A stretch of DNA of 64,000 nt. It comes from Notospermus geniculatus. Taxonomy: Eukaryota > Nemertea > Pilidiophora > Heteronemertea > Lineidae. The notes below the pieces were generated by a model that made no database searches, was not told the DNA's origin, and was given only the letters and a program-made list of their open reading frames with translations. Below are positions 44,259 to 54,360 of this stretch, one piece after another (position 1 is the stretch's first letter; each line of letters opens with the position of its first letter). A program made the position numbers and the translations under genes. The stretch spans positions 46,781-110,780 of the forward strand of contig NMRB01001432.1 in NCBI GenBank assembly GCA_002633025.1. The letters run 5' to 3'.

Positions 44259-46984
44259 TTAAAAGTTAGCATTACGAAAATTACAACTATAACAATTTGG
44301 AACGGTACAATCAACTTTATACGCAGCTAGTATAGTATTTTTATAATATTGTGAAAAACCTTGAATACTGTGTGTATGAAGTTTATCAGTTATACAATTT
44401 GGGAGGGAATTGTGTAGTCGAGCAACGCTGTATCTAGGAATAAATTTTGCATAATCATGTCTCGTTAAAGGTAAAGATAAATTATTATTATTTCTCGTGC
44501 CATAGGTATGGATTTCATGATTCTGGGTGAAGTAGTCACGCTGGAAATAGGCAGGGAGATCATTATTGAAGTACTTGTATAGAAATTTCATTTGGACGAC
44601 GGAGTGTAGATCTGGAAGTTTCAGCAATTTATAGTATTTGAAGAGAGGTTCCGTATGGGCAAGACGATGACTTCTGCTGATCGTGCGGACAGCTTTTTTC
44701 TGTAGTTTTAGGATGTCAGTACAATTATGGCCCCATGAAAGCGATTGGTATGTGAGATGAGGTGTGATGAGAGAATGGTAAATGGTAAGAAGTGTTTTTT
44801 GCGGAACAAAAAATTTTATATTGTTTAATATACCAATGACTCTAGATATTTTGGTTGATATATGTTTTTTATGTAACGACCAATTTAATGTATTACTCAT
44901 GAGGAGACCAAGAAAGTTAAAACTTTCAACGCGTTCTAATGGAACTGTATCTATTCTTAGATCCAAGGGGATAGGATTTGAACCTTGTCGTTCGCAAATC
45001 ATGTATTTGGTTTTCATAATATTTAATGACAATTTATTTGCTCTCAGCCAGTTTGTGATTTTGGAAAGTTCCTTATTAATAGTACGACTTAGTTCGTTAG
45101 GTTGAGAGAGTGATCCAAGTTGAGATAGTTCGGTTTCTAGTGTGGTGTCATCAGCAAACATAATGAAGTTAAATTGGTCACTTGCGAGGTTCAGGTCATT
45201 AACATAGATTATGAAAAAGAGTGGTCCAAGGATCGAACCTTGAGGGACCCCGGTACTTATTGATTCGTATTTAGATGAGGTGCCAGCTAGATCGACATAT
45301 TGTTGTCTGTTAGAGATATAGCTTCGAATAAGGTCAAGGGCGTGATCCGAGAGGCCATAATGATTTAATTTTTGAAGCAAAATGTCATGATCTAAGGTGT
45401 CAAATGCTTTGGATAAATCCATAAATATAGCAAGTGACTTTTTACCGCTGTCTAATGACTTAGTTATTCTGTCTATCAATTCAGCTGCCGCTAGGTCAGT
45501 AGAGTGTTTGGCACGAAAACCATATTGACTTCCAAAAAATAAATTATTTGTGTCGAAATGTTTAACTAATTGGTTAAATATAACTCGTTCATAGATTTTT
45601 GATATTGCTGGCAATAGAGAAATAGGTCGGTAATTATCGAAGAGTTTACTATCACCCTTTTTGAACAGAGGTAAGACCTTGGCTATTTTTAGCTTGTCCG
45701 GGAAAATACCTGTTTCGATTGACCGATTAAGTAATAAGGTCACGGCGCTTAATATTTCAGATTTACAGATCTTGATGAGTTTAGTGGACAGTCCATCCCA
45801 CCCACTGCTGGGTTTTGCCTGTAGACCGTCAATTACCTTGGCAACATCTGTTTCATTGATTGTTTGAAACATAAACGTTTTGTTCTTAGGGTTTTTTAGA
45901 TATTCATTGAAAGTAGTTGGGGGAGCTTTGATTTTAGAAGAAAGTTTAGGACCAATGCCTGAGAAGTAGTTATTAAAACTATTGGCTATGGTGTTCTTGT
46001 CAGTTACCGTAGTATCGTTAATAAGGAAAGAATCAGGCAATTGTGATTTAGCAGGAGAGTTATTAATAACTGAGTTTATAGCTGACCATGTTTTTCTCGT
46101 ATCGTTACTGCATTTATCGAAGAGCTGAGAATAATGATATTTTTTGGCATTGTTGATTAGTCTACGAAGAACTTTATTAAAGGTTTGTAGTTGTTCCACT
46201 CTAATTTCATAGAGTTGACAGTTTTTTGGTGTATCTTTTAATTTCTTGTATAGCCTGTCACGTTTAGTGATAGATTTGACCAATGCATTTGTGATCCATG
46301 GTGTCTTTTTATGTCTGTGTTTCTTTAGTTTTACTGTACGAAGAGGAAAATGTGTTTCTTTAGCATTGATAACTATGTTATGAAATGTATTGAAACTGGT
46401 GTTTACATCCGTTGTGGACCAGTTTTCATCATTTATTAAGGTAGTTACTAGTAACTTATCGTTTAGTTCGTTTTTAAAGTGAGTTATGTTTTCTTCGTTG
46501 AATTCCCTGTATTGTATAGTTTTTGGCCCATACGAATTATTAGTGAGATCAGATTTAATACTGATAAAGTAGGGTTGGTGATCTGACATTCGATTGTTTA
46601 AGATACCTGTAGAAATGGATGAAAATCTTGGAGAGAAGCGACACATGAAGTTATCAATTAATGTAGCACTATGGGGAGTTATACGAGTTGGATATGTTAT
46701 GGTCGGGTAAATTGAGGGGGTGAACAAGGTATCCACAAAGGCACTGAAAGCAGGTTTTTCTCTTAGCTTTAGTAGATCTATATTATAATCTCCCGCGATT
46801 ATTAATTCACTGCTGTTATTTTGGAAATGTGATAATAATGCAGAGAACTCATCTGTAAATTGGAAGTAATCTTCATTTCGTGTATGTGGTAATCTGTAAA
46901 TATTTCCCAATATGGTTTTATTCTCGTTTCCGTTGCCAGTAATTTCAATGAAAAGGTTTTCCCAAGATTTGTGTTTTGGTAAGT
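44259..46984 (-). CDS. LINE ORF2: endonuclease (C-terminal part) and reverse transcriptase
   Basis: An open frame of about 900 codons. Endonuclease motifs: GNIYRLP, IAGDYNIDLL, TLIDNFMC and SDHQPYF, so the late catalytic D, N, D and H are present. Reverse transcriptase: LPLFKKGD, NYRPISLLP, FMDLSKAFDTLDHDILL, STGVPQGSILGPLFFIIYVN and the catalytic FADDTTL. The C-terminus ends CNFRNANF. The frame continues upstream (DLSYRILSD) to the MITE at 47018-47188 and resumes beyond it (GYIPIHQGRTCSAHGGLSIY), so the MITE is the only coding break seen. The product nicks DNA and copies its own RNA at the target. Confidence 0.85.
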
Positions 46985-47017
46985 CAGAAAGTATTCTATA
47001 ACTGAGGTCGTCTTTTA

Positions 47018-47188
47018 TGCCCGTTGTACACGGTAGGATTTTCTTGTACTAAAAATTATAAATGGGGCTTAAATGGGTGTTCACAATGCCTTTCAGCAAG
47101 GCAATCGGTAGCCTATGACCGAAATCACCCTTCATGAGCCTCATTTATAATTTTTAGTACAAAAAAATCCTACCGTGTACAACGGGCA
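47018..47188. mobile_element. MITE inserted in the LINE endonuclease (TA duplication)
   Basis: TGCCCGTTGTACACGGTAGG is mirrored by CCTACCGTGTACAACGGGCA. TA lies on both sides (47016-47017, 47189-47190). Without the MITE and one TA, the LINE frame reads on without a break. The pattern is Tc1/mariner-type. Confidence 0.85.
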
Positions 47189-47330
47189 TAAGGTAAATGC
47201 TAAGTCCGCCATGTGCCGAACATGTCCGACCTTGATGTATGGGAATATAACCTTGGATGTTAAAGAGACTTGCCATGTTTACATCCTCAATCCATGTTTC
47301 CTGTAAACAAATAGTCGTTATCTACAGCGA

Positions 47331-48719
47331 ACGGATAGGGTAAAGATTATTATGTCAGCAGGAGTACGTTTTTATTAAATTACGGATACAACAGATCGAG
47401 ACACCTAACGTATTTTATAGTCTCGGTCACCCAGCCGCTGTTTCGAATCTGGGGATCGAACAAGCGTCTGGGTCATAACGCCACTTTTTCTGTTACGAGC
47501 AGACCAAGATCCTGGTCTGGATGCTGATTGGCTAATCAGGGACAGAGCTAGTCATTCATTCCCATCCGCCGATTCCTCCCTTTCGAAAATCACAATCCGG
47601 CTGCTGATTGGGCAAGAGAAGTGATCATGTGACCTCATCATGGCGACGACCACATAATGTCAGTTGGGATTTCTCGACCTCGTCTACCGTACGGATACAC
47701 AATTCCTGCTTAGTTTTCAGCCTGATATTCAACTCCAATAAGTTGATGCTGTCCAGTAAGCTGTCTCGGATCACTTCACCGATCGATTCATTGCCAGATT
47801 CAGACATTTTGGAAGGTTGTGAGGTGAAATTTTATCCATCAATGGAAGCAGCCGTCTTATGTCACGTGACCTGCTACAGCATTACCACAATGCACTGTAT
47901 CACAAGAATAACGGCGTTCTGGGCCAGACGTTTGTGTAGCAGTACTGCGGAACGAAACGGCTGGCTGCGCGAGACTACGTACCGTATTTTAATGTCACCT
48001 TGGGGAGCAAATATGAGTGTGTTCTAGCGATTGAAGGTACACTCATGGCCAAAAATAAATGGACAGCAGTTTATCTTGAATATCTCCGAACCAATTGGGT
48101 AGAGAAAAATGGTCCCAACATATATAGTAGTAAATTTTTCTGGCTATCTAATGGTATCAGCGTCGAAAAATTCCGCTAAAAATGCCGCATTCGACAGAAG
48201 GAATTTTGTAAAGGCATGTTTTTTGATACTTTTTTATTTGCATGATTTCATTCAAAATTTTTATATGACCGTGTTCTACTCATCGAGTAGACGGTCCAAT
48301 TCAACTTGAGTTGAAATAGGATTTTGTCACTTGCAAGTTCAACACACCGAACACAATAAGAATGCAGCATGCATGTGCAGCAGGCATGGTCGGCGCCTAA
48401 GGTAATTTCATGATCCCATGATGCTCATGTCCCTATTGAACCGACTAAAAGCACCTAGTGCCCGAAACGTCGTCAGACGTGTTTTACCTGGTGAATTCGC
48501 AGTATGAAAAATAATGTACAGTTGTCGTAAATGCGACCTGAGACACCTGCCTAAACAGTTAGTGCGCATTAACCGTTCACACTACAAAGTTTTTACTGTT
48601 TGGCCTACATCGTATTGATGAGCTGGCATTCTCGACACTCAATATCGTCACACATTATAGGTCTATTTTTGCCGTTTTCTTTTCATTGACAAGCGTTCTG
48701 TTCTATTGACCGCTGATAA
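47331..48719. other. mixed unique sequence
   Basis: Includes the possible first exon at 47625-47807 and a GCACCTAGTGCCCGAAACGT motif near 48450, typical of LINE or Penelope 3' ends. Confidence 0.4.
47625..47807 (-). CDS. possible first coding exon
   Basis: An ATG in good context (CAAAATGTC) opens a 60-codon acidic, amphipathic frame beginning MSESGNESIGEVIRDSLL. A GTAGAC after CGTACG could be a donor near residue 40. I do not recognise it and see no second exon. Confidence 0.25.
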   Translation of the reverse strand: MSESGNESIGEVIRDSLLDSINLLELNIRLKTKQELCIRTVDEVEKSQLTLCGRRHDEVT

Positions 48720-49160
48720 TAGGGAGGTTCCACAACGTCTCCGAATTCCGAATTACGAATATGCTTCGACTATGACGTCATCACCTTGACGTATGACGTC
48801 GCGTCTTCTTCGTGACGTCGTGCAAATTCGTTGCATCTTAACGGGGATGGGCCTAAATCTTCGTAGGTCATTTACGAATTACGAATTGATAATTTTCAAT
48901 TACAAGAAATGTTTTCTTGGGCTTTTCTGGGCAGAGAGGTGACAATTGGTTATTCCTGACACACTTTAGTGGTGAAATAAATGCTTAAAATATCAGTGTA
49001 AGGTGATGAAGTGGTGTTAAAGGGAGGTTGTCACACCGTTCACAAGGCCGAAGGTCGAACCACCACCGATTTTTGACGAAGAAACGGCGTCATGACGTAA
49101 CGTCACGCAGGCCTGAAATCGTTTCGTGATTCGCAATTCGTGACGATGCAGTACCTCACT
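48720..49160. mobile_element. diverged foldback element
   Basis: AGGGAGGTTCCACAACGTCT and CGAATTCCGAATTACGAA at the left correspond to the inverse of TTCGTGATTCGCAATTCG and GATGCAGTACCTCACT at the right. The arms are rich in GACGTCA-type palindromes. Arms are diverged, so limits are approximate. Confidence 0.45.
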
Positions 49161-49285
49161 AATGACTAGAGGCATTTCGAAATGATTTGGGGTCAAGCCT
49201 GTCCCGAATATTAAAAGAAGGCAATTTTATTTCATCAATTGGGTGTTCTTTTTGATTTCCCTAGTCTGATTCCACTGACCTACTC

Positions 49286-49562
49286 ACACCTACTGCACTG
49301 ACTACGGTAACTGCAGTTACCGTACAAACAACATGGCGACCACGGATTTTCGATCCCGTGGTGAGTGCAGTATTCAGCTCGATTTCTCACGAAAAACGCA
49401 AGCTCAACGTCTGAAACATACGTGGGGGATTCTTCACTATAGGAACTATCCACGACGTAAATTGTAGCCCAAAATATTTCCCAATAAATGTGTATGGACC
49501 GAGAGAAAAATCGAAGCGAGGCAACGGTAACTCAATCTTGACACACACGGTAACTCAGATGT
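49286..49562 (-). repeat. inverted paralogue of 57245-58067 (insert-free)
   Basis: Reverse complement of the segment at 57245-58067 without its two insertions. Landmarks are GGTAACTGCAGTTACCGT, AACATGGCGACCACGG and TTTATTGGGAAATATTTTGG (reverse strand), plus repeated GAGTTACCGT. Confidence 0.8.
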
Positions 49563-49818
49563 TGCACTTCATCATCAGCAGCAGCAGCAGCAGCAGTCGA
49601 AGGTAATCCTGTTGACTTGTCATACGGCGTGAAATGTTTCGCTTCAATCACAGTGGCAACCGCGGGTGTGGCATTGAACAACGCTCCCTTATGCGGTGAA
49701 TGCGTGATCACTGGGTTGAGTAGTCCTTGATTACAACACAATGCACAAGTTCGTTTTTCCACCTCCAAAACGTATTTACATGTACATCAATTATTAAAAA
49801 CAATTCAAAGTGTGAATT

Positions 49819-52797
49819 TCACCCCTCTGCTCTAGTTTCAAAACTGTGAACCCGCTCAGCCCATTCCTTGTCCATGAGGCGCTTAAAGGTATCTAAGGTC
49901 CTGGCACTGACTGTGTTGCTACTGAGGCTGTTCCAAGGAGTAACAACTCTCTGGGTGAATGATTGCCGTCTCACCTCTGTCTTGCACCGCTTCTTGGCCA
50001 GCTTGGCCGTATTACCCCTCGTCCGAGTGTTCTGTGTCCTGGGTAGCAACTTGTCTAAATCCCCAATGCATAATCCGGTGTTATACTTGTAAACCTGGAT
50101 TAGGTCACCTCGCATGCGCCTATATTTGAGTGAGTGAAGTTTCAAATGCTGCAGCCTATCATCATATGGCATTACACGAAGTCCGGTTGCGAGTCTTGTC
50201 GCCTTTCTCTGGACCCTCTCCAACGTATCTGAATCAGACTTGGTTCTAATGATCAGTGCCTGTGAACAGTACTCCAGATGGGGCCGTACAAGTGCCGTGT
50301 AAAGTTTTCGAATTACATCACAGTCCCTCGATGAAATTGCTCGTTTAATAGTCCAAAGAATCTTAGTAGCCTTGGATGCGGCTTCCTTGATGTGAGTTTT
50401 GAAACTTAGATTTTCATCCACATGGACCCCAATGTCCTTCTCCATCTCCACTTCCGTTAAACCTACTCTCACTCCGTTTATTGTGATGTTATACGGGTTC
50501 CTAGGGTTGTTGTATCCAACGTGAAGCACCTTGCATTTTGGGCCGTTGGGCTGTAACAGCCACCTTTCACACCATCCTGCTACCTCATCAATACCCTGTT
50601 GCAGTATTTCCGCCTCTGGTTGGCTCTGCACTCTGTAAAACATCTTGAGGTCGTCTGCTAGCAGTCTAGTTGGGGGTGTAAGGCTTCGGGGAATGTCATT
50701 TACATACAGTACAAACAAGACCGGACCTAGAACACTACCTTGCGGTATTCCGCTCACGACCTTGTATGGTTCCGATTCCGTCCCATTTACTACGACCTTC
50801 ATGATCCTGTCAGCCAAGAATCCCTCAATCCATCTAACCACTTGATGACAGATGCCCACGGCTTCGAGCTTCACTAGTAACCGCCGGTGGGGGACCGTAT
50901 CGAATGCTTTGCTAAAATCGATGTACACAACATCCACAGGCAGCTTCTCATCCACTAGTTGAGTGATACAATCGAAGGTTTCAATGAGGTTCGTGGTACA
51001 TGATTTCCCCGGTAAAAACCCATGTTGTTCGGGGGCCAGCTGCTGCGTCTTTTCCATAAGTTTAAGTATATGCTCACGTATGAACCCCTCTAGTACCTTG
51101 CAGACAACTGATGTTAAACTTACTGGGCGATAGTTTACTGGCTCACGGGTGTCACCTTTCCTCTTGTATATTGGTGTAACCAGCGCTCCCCTCCAGTCTC
51201 TTGGTATGCTACCTTCCTCGAGCGATTTATTATATATCACCTCAAGTGGGGAAGCTATAACTGATGCCAACTCCTTCAGCACCCTCCCATGTATCTCATC
51301 AGGTCCCATCGACTTATTGGGGTTAACCCCCTTCAGCTTGCGCTCTACCATTTCCTTGGTGATAACAATGTCCTCCATCTGTTCGACTACACTGGGCTCC
51401 ATAGTTGGTATATTCCCTACTGGTTCATGAACAAAAACAGAGGCAAATTGTTGATTGAGAGCATTGGCCTTGTCTGCATCTGTCTTGCATAGCTTGCCCG
51501 TCAAGTCGCATAGGTCAGGGATCGTGTCCTTGGAGGTTGTACGGCTCTTTACATAACTCCAAAATGCTTTGGGGTTTTGCACCACCTCTGATGCAATTTT
51601 CAACTCAACTTCAGCTTTCTGTTTCCTAGTTAATGCCCGTAGGTCATTCCTACTGGTTGTAAAACGCTCCCAGCTTCCCTGTGATCTGTCTGCGGTATAC
51701 GCCTTCCACGCTTTGTTTTTGATCCTGATCATCTCACTAGTCTCCTTGGTTGCATATGGTGATCGTTTCCTAAAATGTCCCCCTTGGCTCGGAGCCACTG
51801 GTATGCATTCCACTATCTCTCTCGTTAGTCTAGTTTTGAAGTTGTTCCATGCTTTTTCCGCCGACGTATTAATCAGTTCATTCCGCCAGTCAACATCATC
51901 CATCTTTGTTCTCAATTTGACATAGTCCCCCTTGTGATACAGCAATTTGCGGCCCCTCCTTTTGGGCTGTTTCCTAATATCACAGTCTACCGTTACCATC
52001 AGACAGAGGTAGTCACTCCTCCCTATGGGTGGTAAGTATTCAATCCTCTCTATAATGTCCACTTCATTTGTTATCACCAGATCATCCATAGTCGGATTTT
52101 GACTTGCACGGAATCTTGTCGGTCGATCGACATGCTGGATCAAAAAACTTGAAGAAACGGTACGATGAAATGCCCTGTCCAACTTTTTCACACCCTTCGC
52201 TTCCTCATCACCCCAGTTGATTGAGGGGTAGTTGAAATCACCTATAACAATTGTGGGTTGCGATTTTTGCCCAATGGCATCCATAATGCTATTAAGTGCC
52301 GTCGCGTTTCCCTCTGACGAGTTCGGACTTCTGTAAATACATCCTAGTAACAGCCCCCGTTTGCTCTGTTCAAGTTCCACCCATACTGCTTCACTAAAGT
52401 TATCAGTAAAAGGAGCAGTGAATGGTCCTGCACACATGTCCTTCCGCACGAACACTGCAACTCCTCGTACCTGTTGGTTGATATTATGATGCGGCATACC
52501 ATACCCAGGTATCAATATCGAATCAGCAGTCATAGGTTCCCGAATTTTGGGCTTTATCTCACATAGCGCTATCACATGTGGGGTAAGGTCCGATACTATA
52601 GCATCCAATTCCGGCTTCTTGTTAGTAAGAGTATCACAGTTTGTTTTCAGTATAGATAGTTTTTCAACACTAGAACTAGCAATTGGGTCTAATAACTTCG
52701 AATTCAAATCCAAATCAGGAACTGTGCATTTATCAGTAACTGTGCTATCAGAACTATGTACAGGTAGCGGTGGTTTGCTATCACCCCATGAACCCTG
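49819..52797 (-). CDS. LINE ORF2: APE-like endonuclease and reverse transcriptase
   Basis: About 990 codons are open. Endonuclease motifs: TNCDTLTNKKPEL, ALCEIKPK (catalytic E), CIYRSPNSS, VIGDFNYPSINW (D and N), TMDDLVITN (D) and GRSDYLCL, where family members normally have SDH; the catalytic histidine is therefore Tyr. Reverse transcriptase: LVTPIYKRKGD, NYRPVSLTS, HGFLPGKSC, YIDFSKAFDTVPHRRLL, SGIPQGSVLGPVLFVLYVND and LLADDLKMF (catalytic DD, in place of the more usual FADDTKL). The ORF is in the same frame as the last ORF1 segment, one TGA apart, and has no ATG until well inside the endonuclease, so it may depend on readthrough or reinitiation. Possible start TTG 52713 has no special support. 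Confidence 0.88.
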   Translation of the reverse strand, partial: QGSWGDSKPPLPVHSSDSTVTDKCTVPDLDLNSKLLDPIASSSVEKLSILKTNCDTLTNKKPELDAIVSDLTPHVIALCEIKPKIREPMTADSILIPGYGMPHHNINQQVRGVAVFVRKDMCAGPFTAPFTDNFSEAVWVELEQSKRGLLLGCIYRSPNSSEGNATALNSIMDAIGQKSQPTIVIGDFNYPSINWGDEEAKGVKKLDRAFHRTVSSSFLIQHVDRPTRFRASQNPTMDDLVITNEVDIIERIEYLPPIGRSDYLCLMVTVDCDIRKQPKRRGRKLLYHKGDYVKLRTKMDDVDWRNELINTSAEKAWNNFKTRLTREIVECIPVAPSQGGHFRKRSPYATKETSEMIRIKNKAWKAYTADRSQGSWERFTTSRNDLRALTRKQKAEVELKIASEVVQNPKAFWSYVKSRTTSKDTIPDLCDLTGKLCKTDADKANALNQQFASVFVHEPVGNIPTMEPSVVEQMEDIVITKEMVERKLKGVNPNKSMGPDEIHGRVLKELASVIASPLEVIYNKSLEEGSIPRDWRGALVTPIYKRKGDTREPVNYRPVSLTSVVCKVLEGFIREHILKLMEKTQQLAPEQHGFLPGKSCTTNLIETFDCITQLVDEKLPVDVVYIDFSKAFDTVPHRRLLVKLEAVGICHQVVRWIEGFLADRIMKVVVNGTESEPYKVVSGIPQGSVLGPVLFVLYVNDIPRSLTPPTRLLADDLKMFYRVQSQPEAEILQQGIDEVAGWCERWLLQPNGPKCKVLHVGYNNPRNPYNITINGVRVGLTEVEMEKDIGVHVDENLSFKTHIKEAASKATKILWTIKRAISSRDCDVIRKLYTALVRPHLEYCSQALIIRTKSDSDTLERVQRKATRLATGLRVMPYDDRLQHLKLHSLKYRRMRGDLIQVYKYNTGLCIGDLDKLLPRTQNTRTRGNTAKLAKKRCKTEVRRQSFTQRVVTPWNSLSSNTVSARTLDTFKRLMDKEWAERVHSFETRAEG

Positions 52798-54348
52798 TCA
52801 TTTCCTCCGCTGGGACTGACCATCACCGTGAGGGGGCCTGTTATAATCCGGAATCCCTACAATCTTGTCTCCACGAATTCTAACCCCTTTGTGTCCAGCC
52901 TCAATCAGCCCATCCAATTCATGCCTGAGCCTCTTATAGCGCTCGTTCTGCTGCTTGGTTCTGTCCGGTATACACATAACTCCATCCAAACGCTCCGGGT
53001 TAGTTTTTTTAACATCCAGATACCGTTCAAAACATGATAGTCTGTCCGCTACAGTCTTGAACACAACCTTCATAGGTTTGGGTCCAACATGGCCACTGTT
53101 AGCCCCAACTGGTGTCCGTATGATGATCTTAGGTCGTGGCGGCCTCTCCATATCCAAAGCTTCCGTGAGAAAAGCATAGAGCATCCGCTCATCCTCCTCC
53201 CTTCTGGCTACTGTGTCAGAATGCTTTGACTCCTGCATGTTGAAATATACCAGGTTTGTTTCCCTCCCCCTTTTCCTCGGCTAACTCCTTTCTCAGGTCT
53301 TCAATTCTCTTGTCAATATCTTCGCAGCTGGGGGCTATTCGGTTCGGAATGTCTTTGAGGATATCCTCCTTCAGGTCCCTGACTGCCTTACCTAAATCCT
53401 CCTGGCCAATAGCCTTCCTCTTCAGGGAATCCACTTCTACTGCAAGTCGATCCACCTGTTCCCTATCAGCCTTATTACTCATGGCTGCTAAGATTTCTGT
53501 ATGATTGTTCTGCATCTTACCCATGATTACAGTAAGCTCTGACATCTGTTTCGCTAGCATATCTATCCTTTCGACAACCCTGGACTCACTATCCGCCTGT
53601 TTTGTAACCTGCACAGCCTCCCCCATAGCTAGAATCGATTTACATCTATCACATGTGTAGAGGAATGAGTCAAGCATTGGTTGATCAAGGGTGTCCAGCA
53701 GTAGGTGCATCGGAAATGCACAGCACGGATTACACACAGGCCTCTTACAGAAGTTACACTGCACTTTGCACGAATCCAGGATTGTACTTTCCCCACACTC
53801 AAGGCACGGGGCCCGCTTGAACATAGCCTTTGCAGGGGTGGATGTCATCATGGTTGTCCCAACAGTTGGACCTCCCAAGTATGATATGTTAATAGAATCT
53901 TCACTCTGTAGCTTCCTTTTCTCCAAATTGGTCACCTCTTCACGAGCTCGCTCAAAAACCGAGGGGCTACTAGGGGGGGGGGGGGNGGGGGGGGGGTAGC
54001 ATAACCATCCTGACGTGACATTGGGTCAGCTGCTTTCGTCTTTGAGATGCGTAGTTTGACACCGGTGTCTTGACTAGGATAACATTCATATATCGTACGA
54101 TTTTCATCAGCCAAAGTACTCTCTAAAAAGGTTGAGGCCTCACTATCCCATATGTCCACTGCTGATTGATTGGTCGTGGGCTTCGTTTCCCCACTGGCAC
54201 TACCACTGGGCCTAGGTACACTCCCCTGCTCACATGGGGTTGCAATCTCCTTAACATGCTCAGTAACCTCCATGGTCACCGTATCAGTCTTATTGCCAAT
54301 CATCCCCTCTGATCGGACGATGTCACTACTCTGAGCCTGACTATCCAT
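52798..54348 (-). CDS. LINE ORF1: zinc-finger, coiled-coil and RNA-binding protein (frames broken)
   Basis: From ATG 54348: an acidic N-terminal region; a PHD/RING-like cysteine block (C-L-E-C, C-N-F-C, C-N-P-C-C, C-D-R-C, about 53630-53830); a coiled coil (VDSLKRK and DLRKELAEEKG regions); and a C-terminal RNA-binding domain starting NLVYFNMQESK and containing FLTEAL and IPDRTKQQNERYKRLRHEL. This order is that of CR1-group ORF1, a nucleic-acid chaperone that coats the element RNA. The frame breaks first in a G/C homopolymer containing an N (53979-53997) and again in the G-rich run near 53265-53275; both look like sequencing or assembly slips. It ends RRK then TGA at 52798. Confidence 0.75.
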
Positions 54349-54360
54349 TGTTAATTTGCA

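Larger units (their letters stand above)
43995..47330 (-). mobile_element. 5'-truncated LINE (Jockey/CR1/L2 group) with a MITE in its endonuclease
   Basis: The element runs from an endonuclease start (ICLQETW block near 47310) to a (TAA)n tail at 43995-44022 on the minus strand. A 45-bp tandem duplication (44228-44290) spans the end of the coding region. The 5' part, including ORF1 and the first endonuclease residues, is missing. Confidence 0.8.
49565..54360 (-). mobile_element. near-complete CR1-like LINE
   Basis: Contains ORF1 (three segments, 54348-52798) and ORF2 (52797-49819), and a 3' end near 49565 with a CTGCTGATGATGAAGTG tail. ORF1 has two frame breaks at homopolymers; ORF2 is open. 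It resembles the fragment at 40330-41907. Confidence 0.85.

Noticed and set aside
53258-53264. GGGAAAC slippery heptamer (minus strand) as a -1 frameshift site in LINE ORF1
   Set aside because: A -1 shift soon meets a stop; the following RNA-binding domain lies in the other frame, so an indel in the nearby G-rich run explains it better.
53979-53997. Poly-G tract with N as a biological feature
   Set aside because: Most likely a homopolymer sequencing problem; it breaks an otherwise continuous ORF1.
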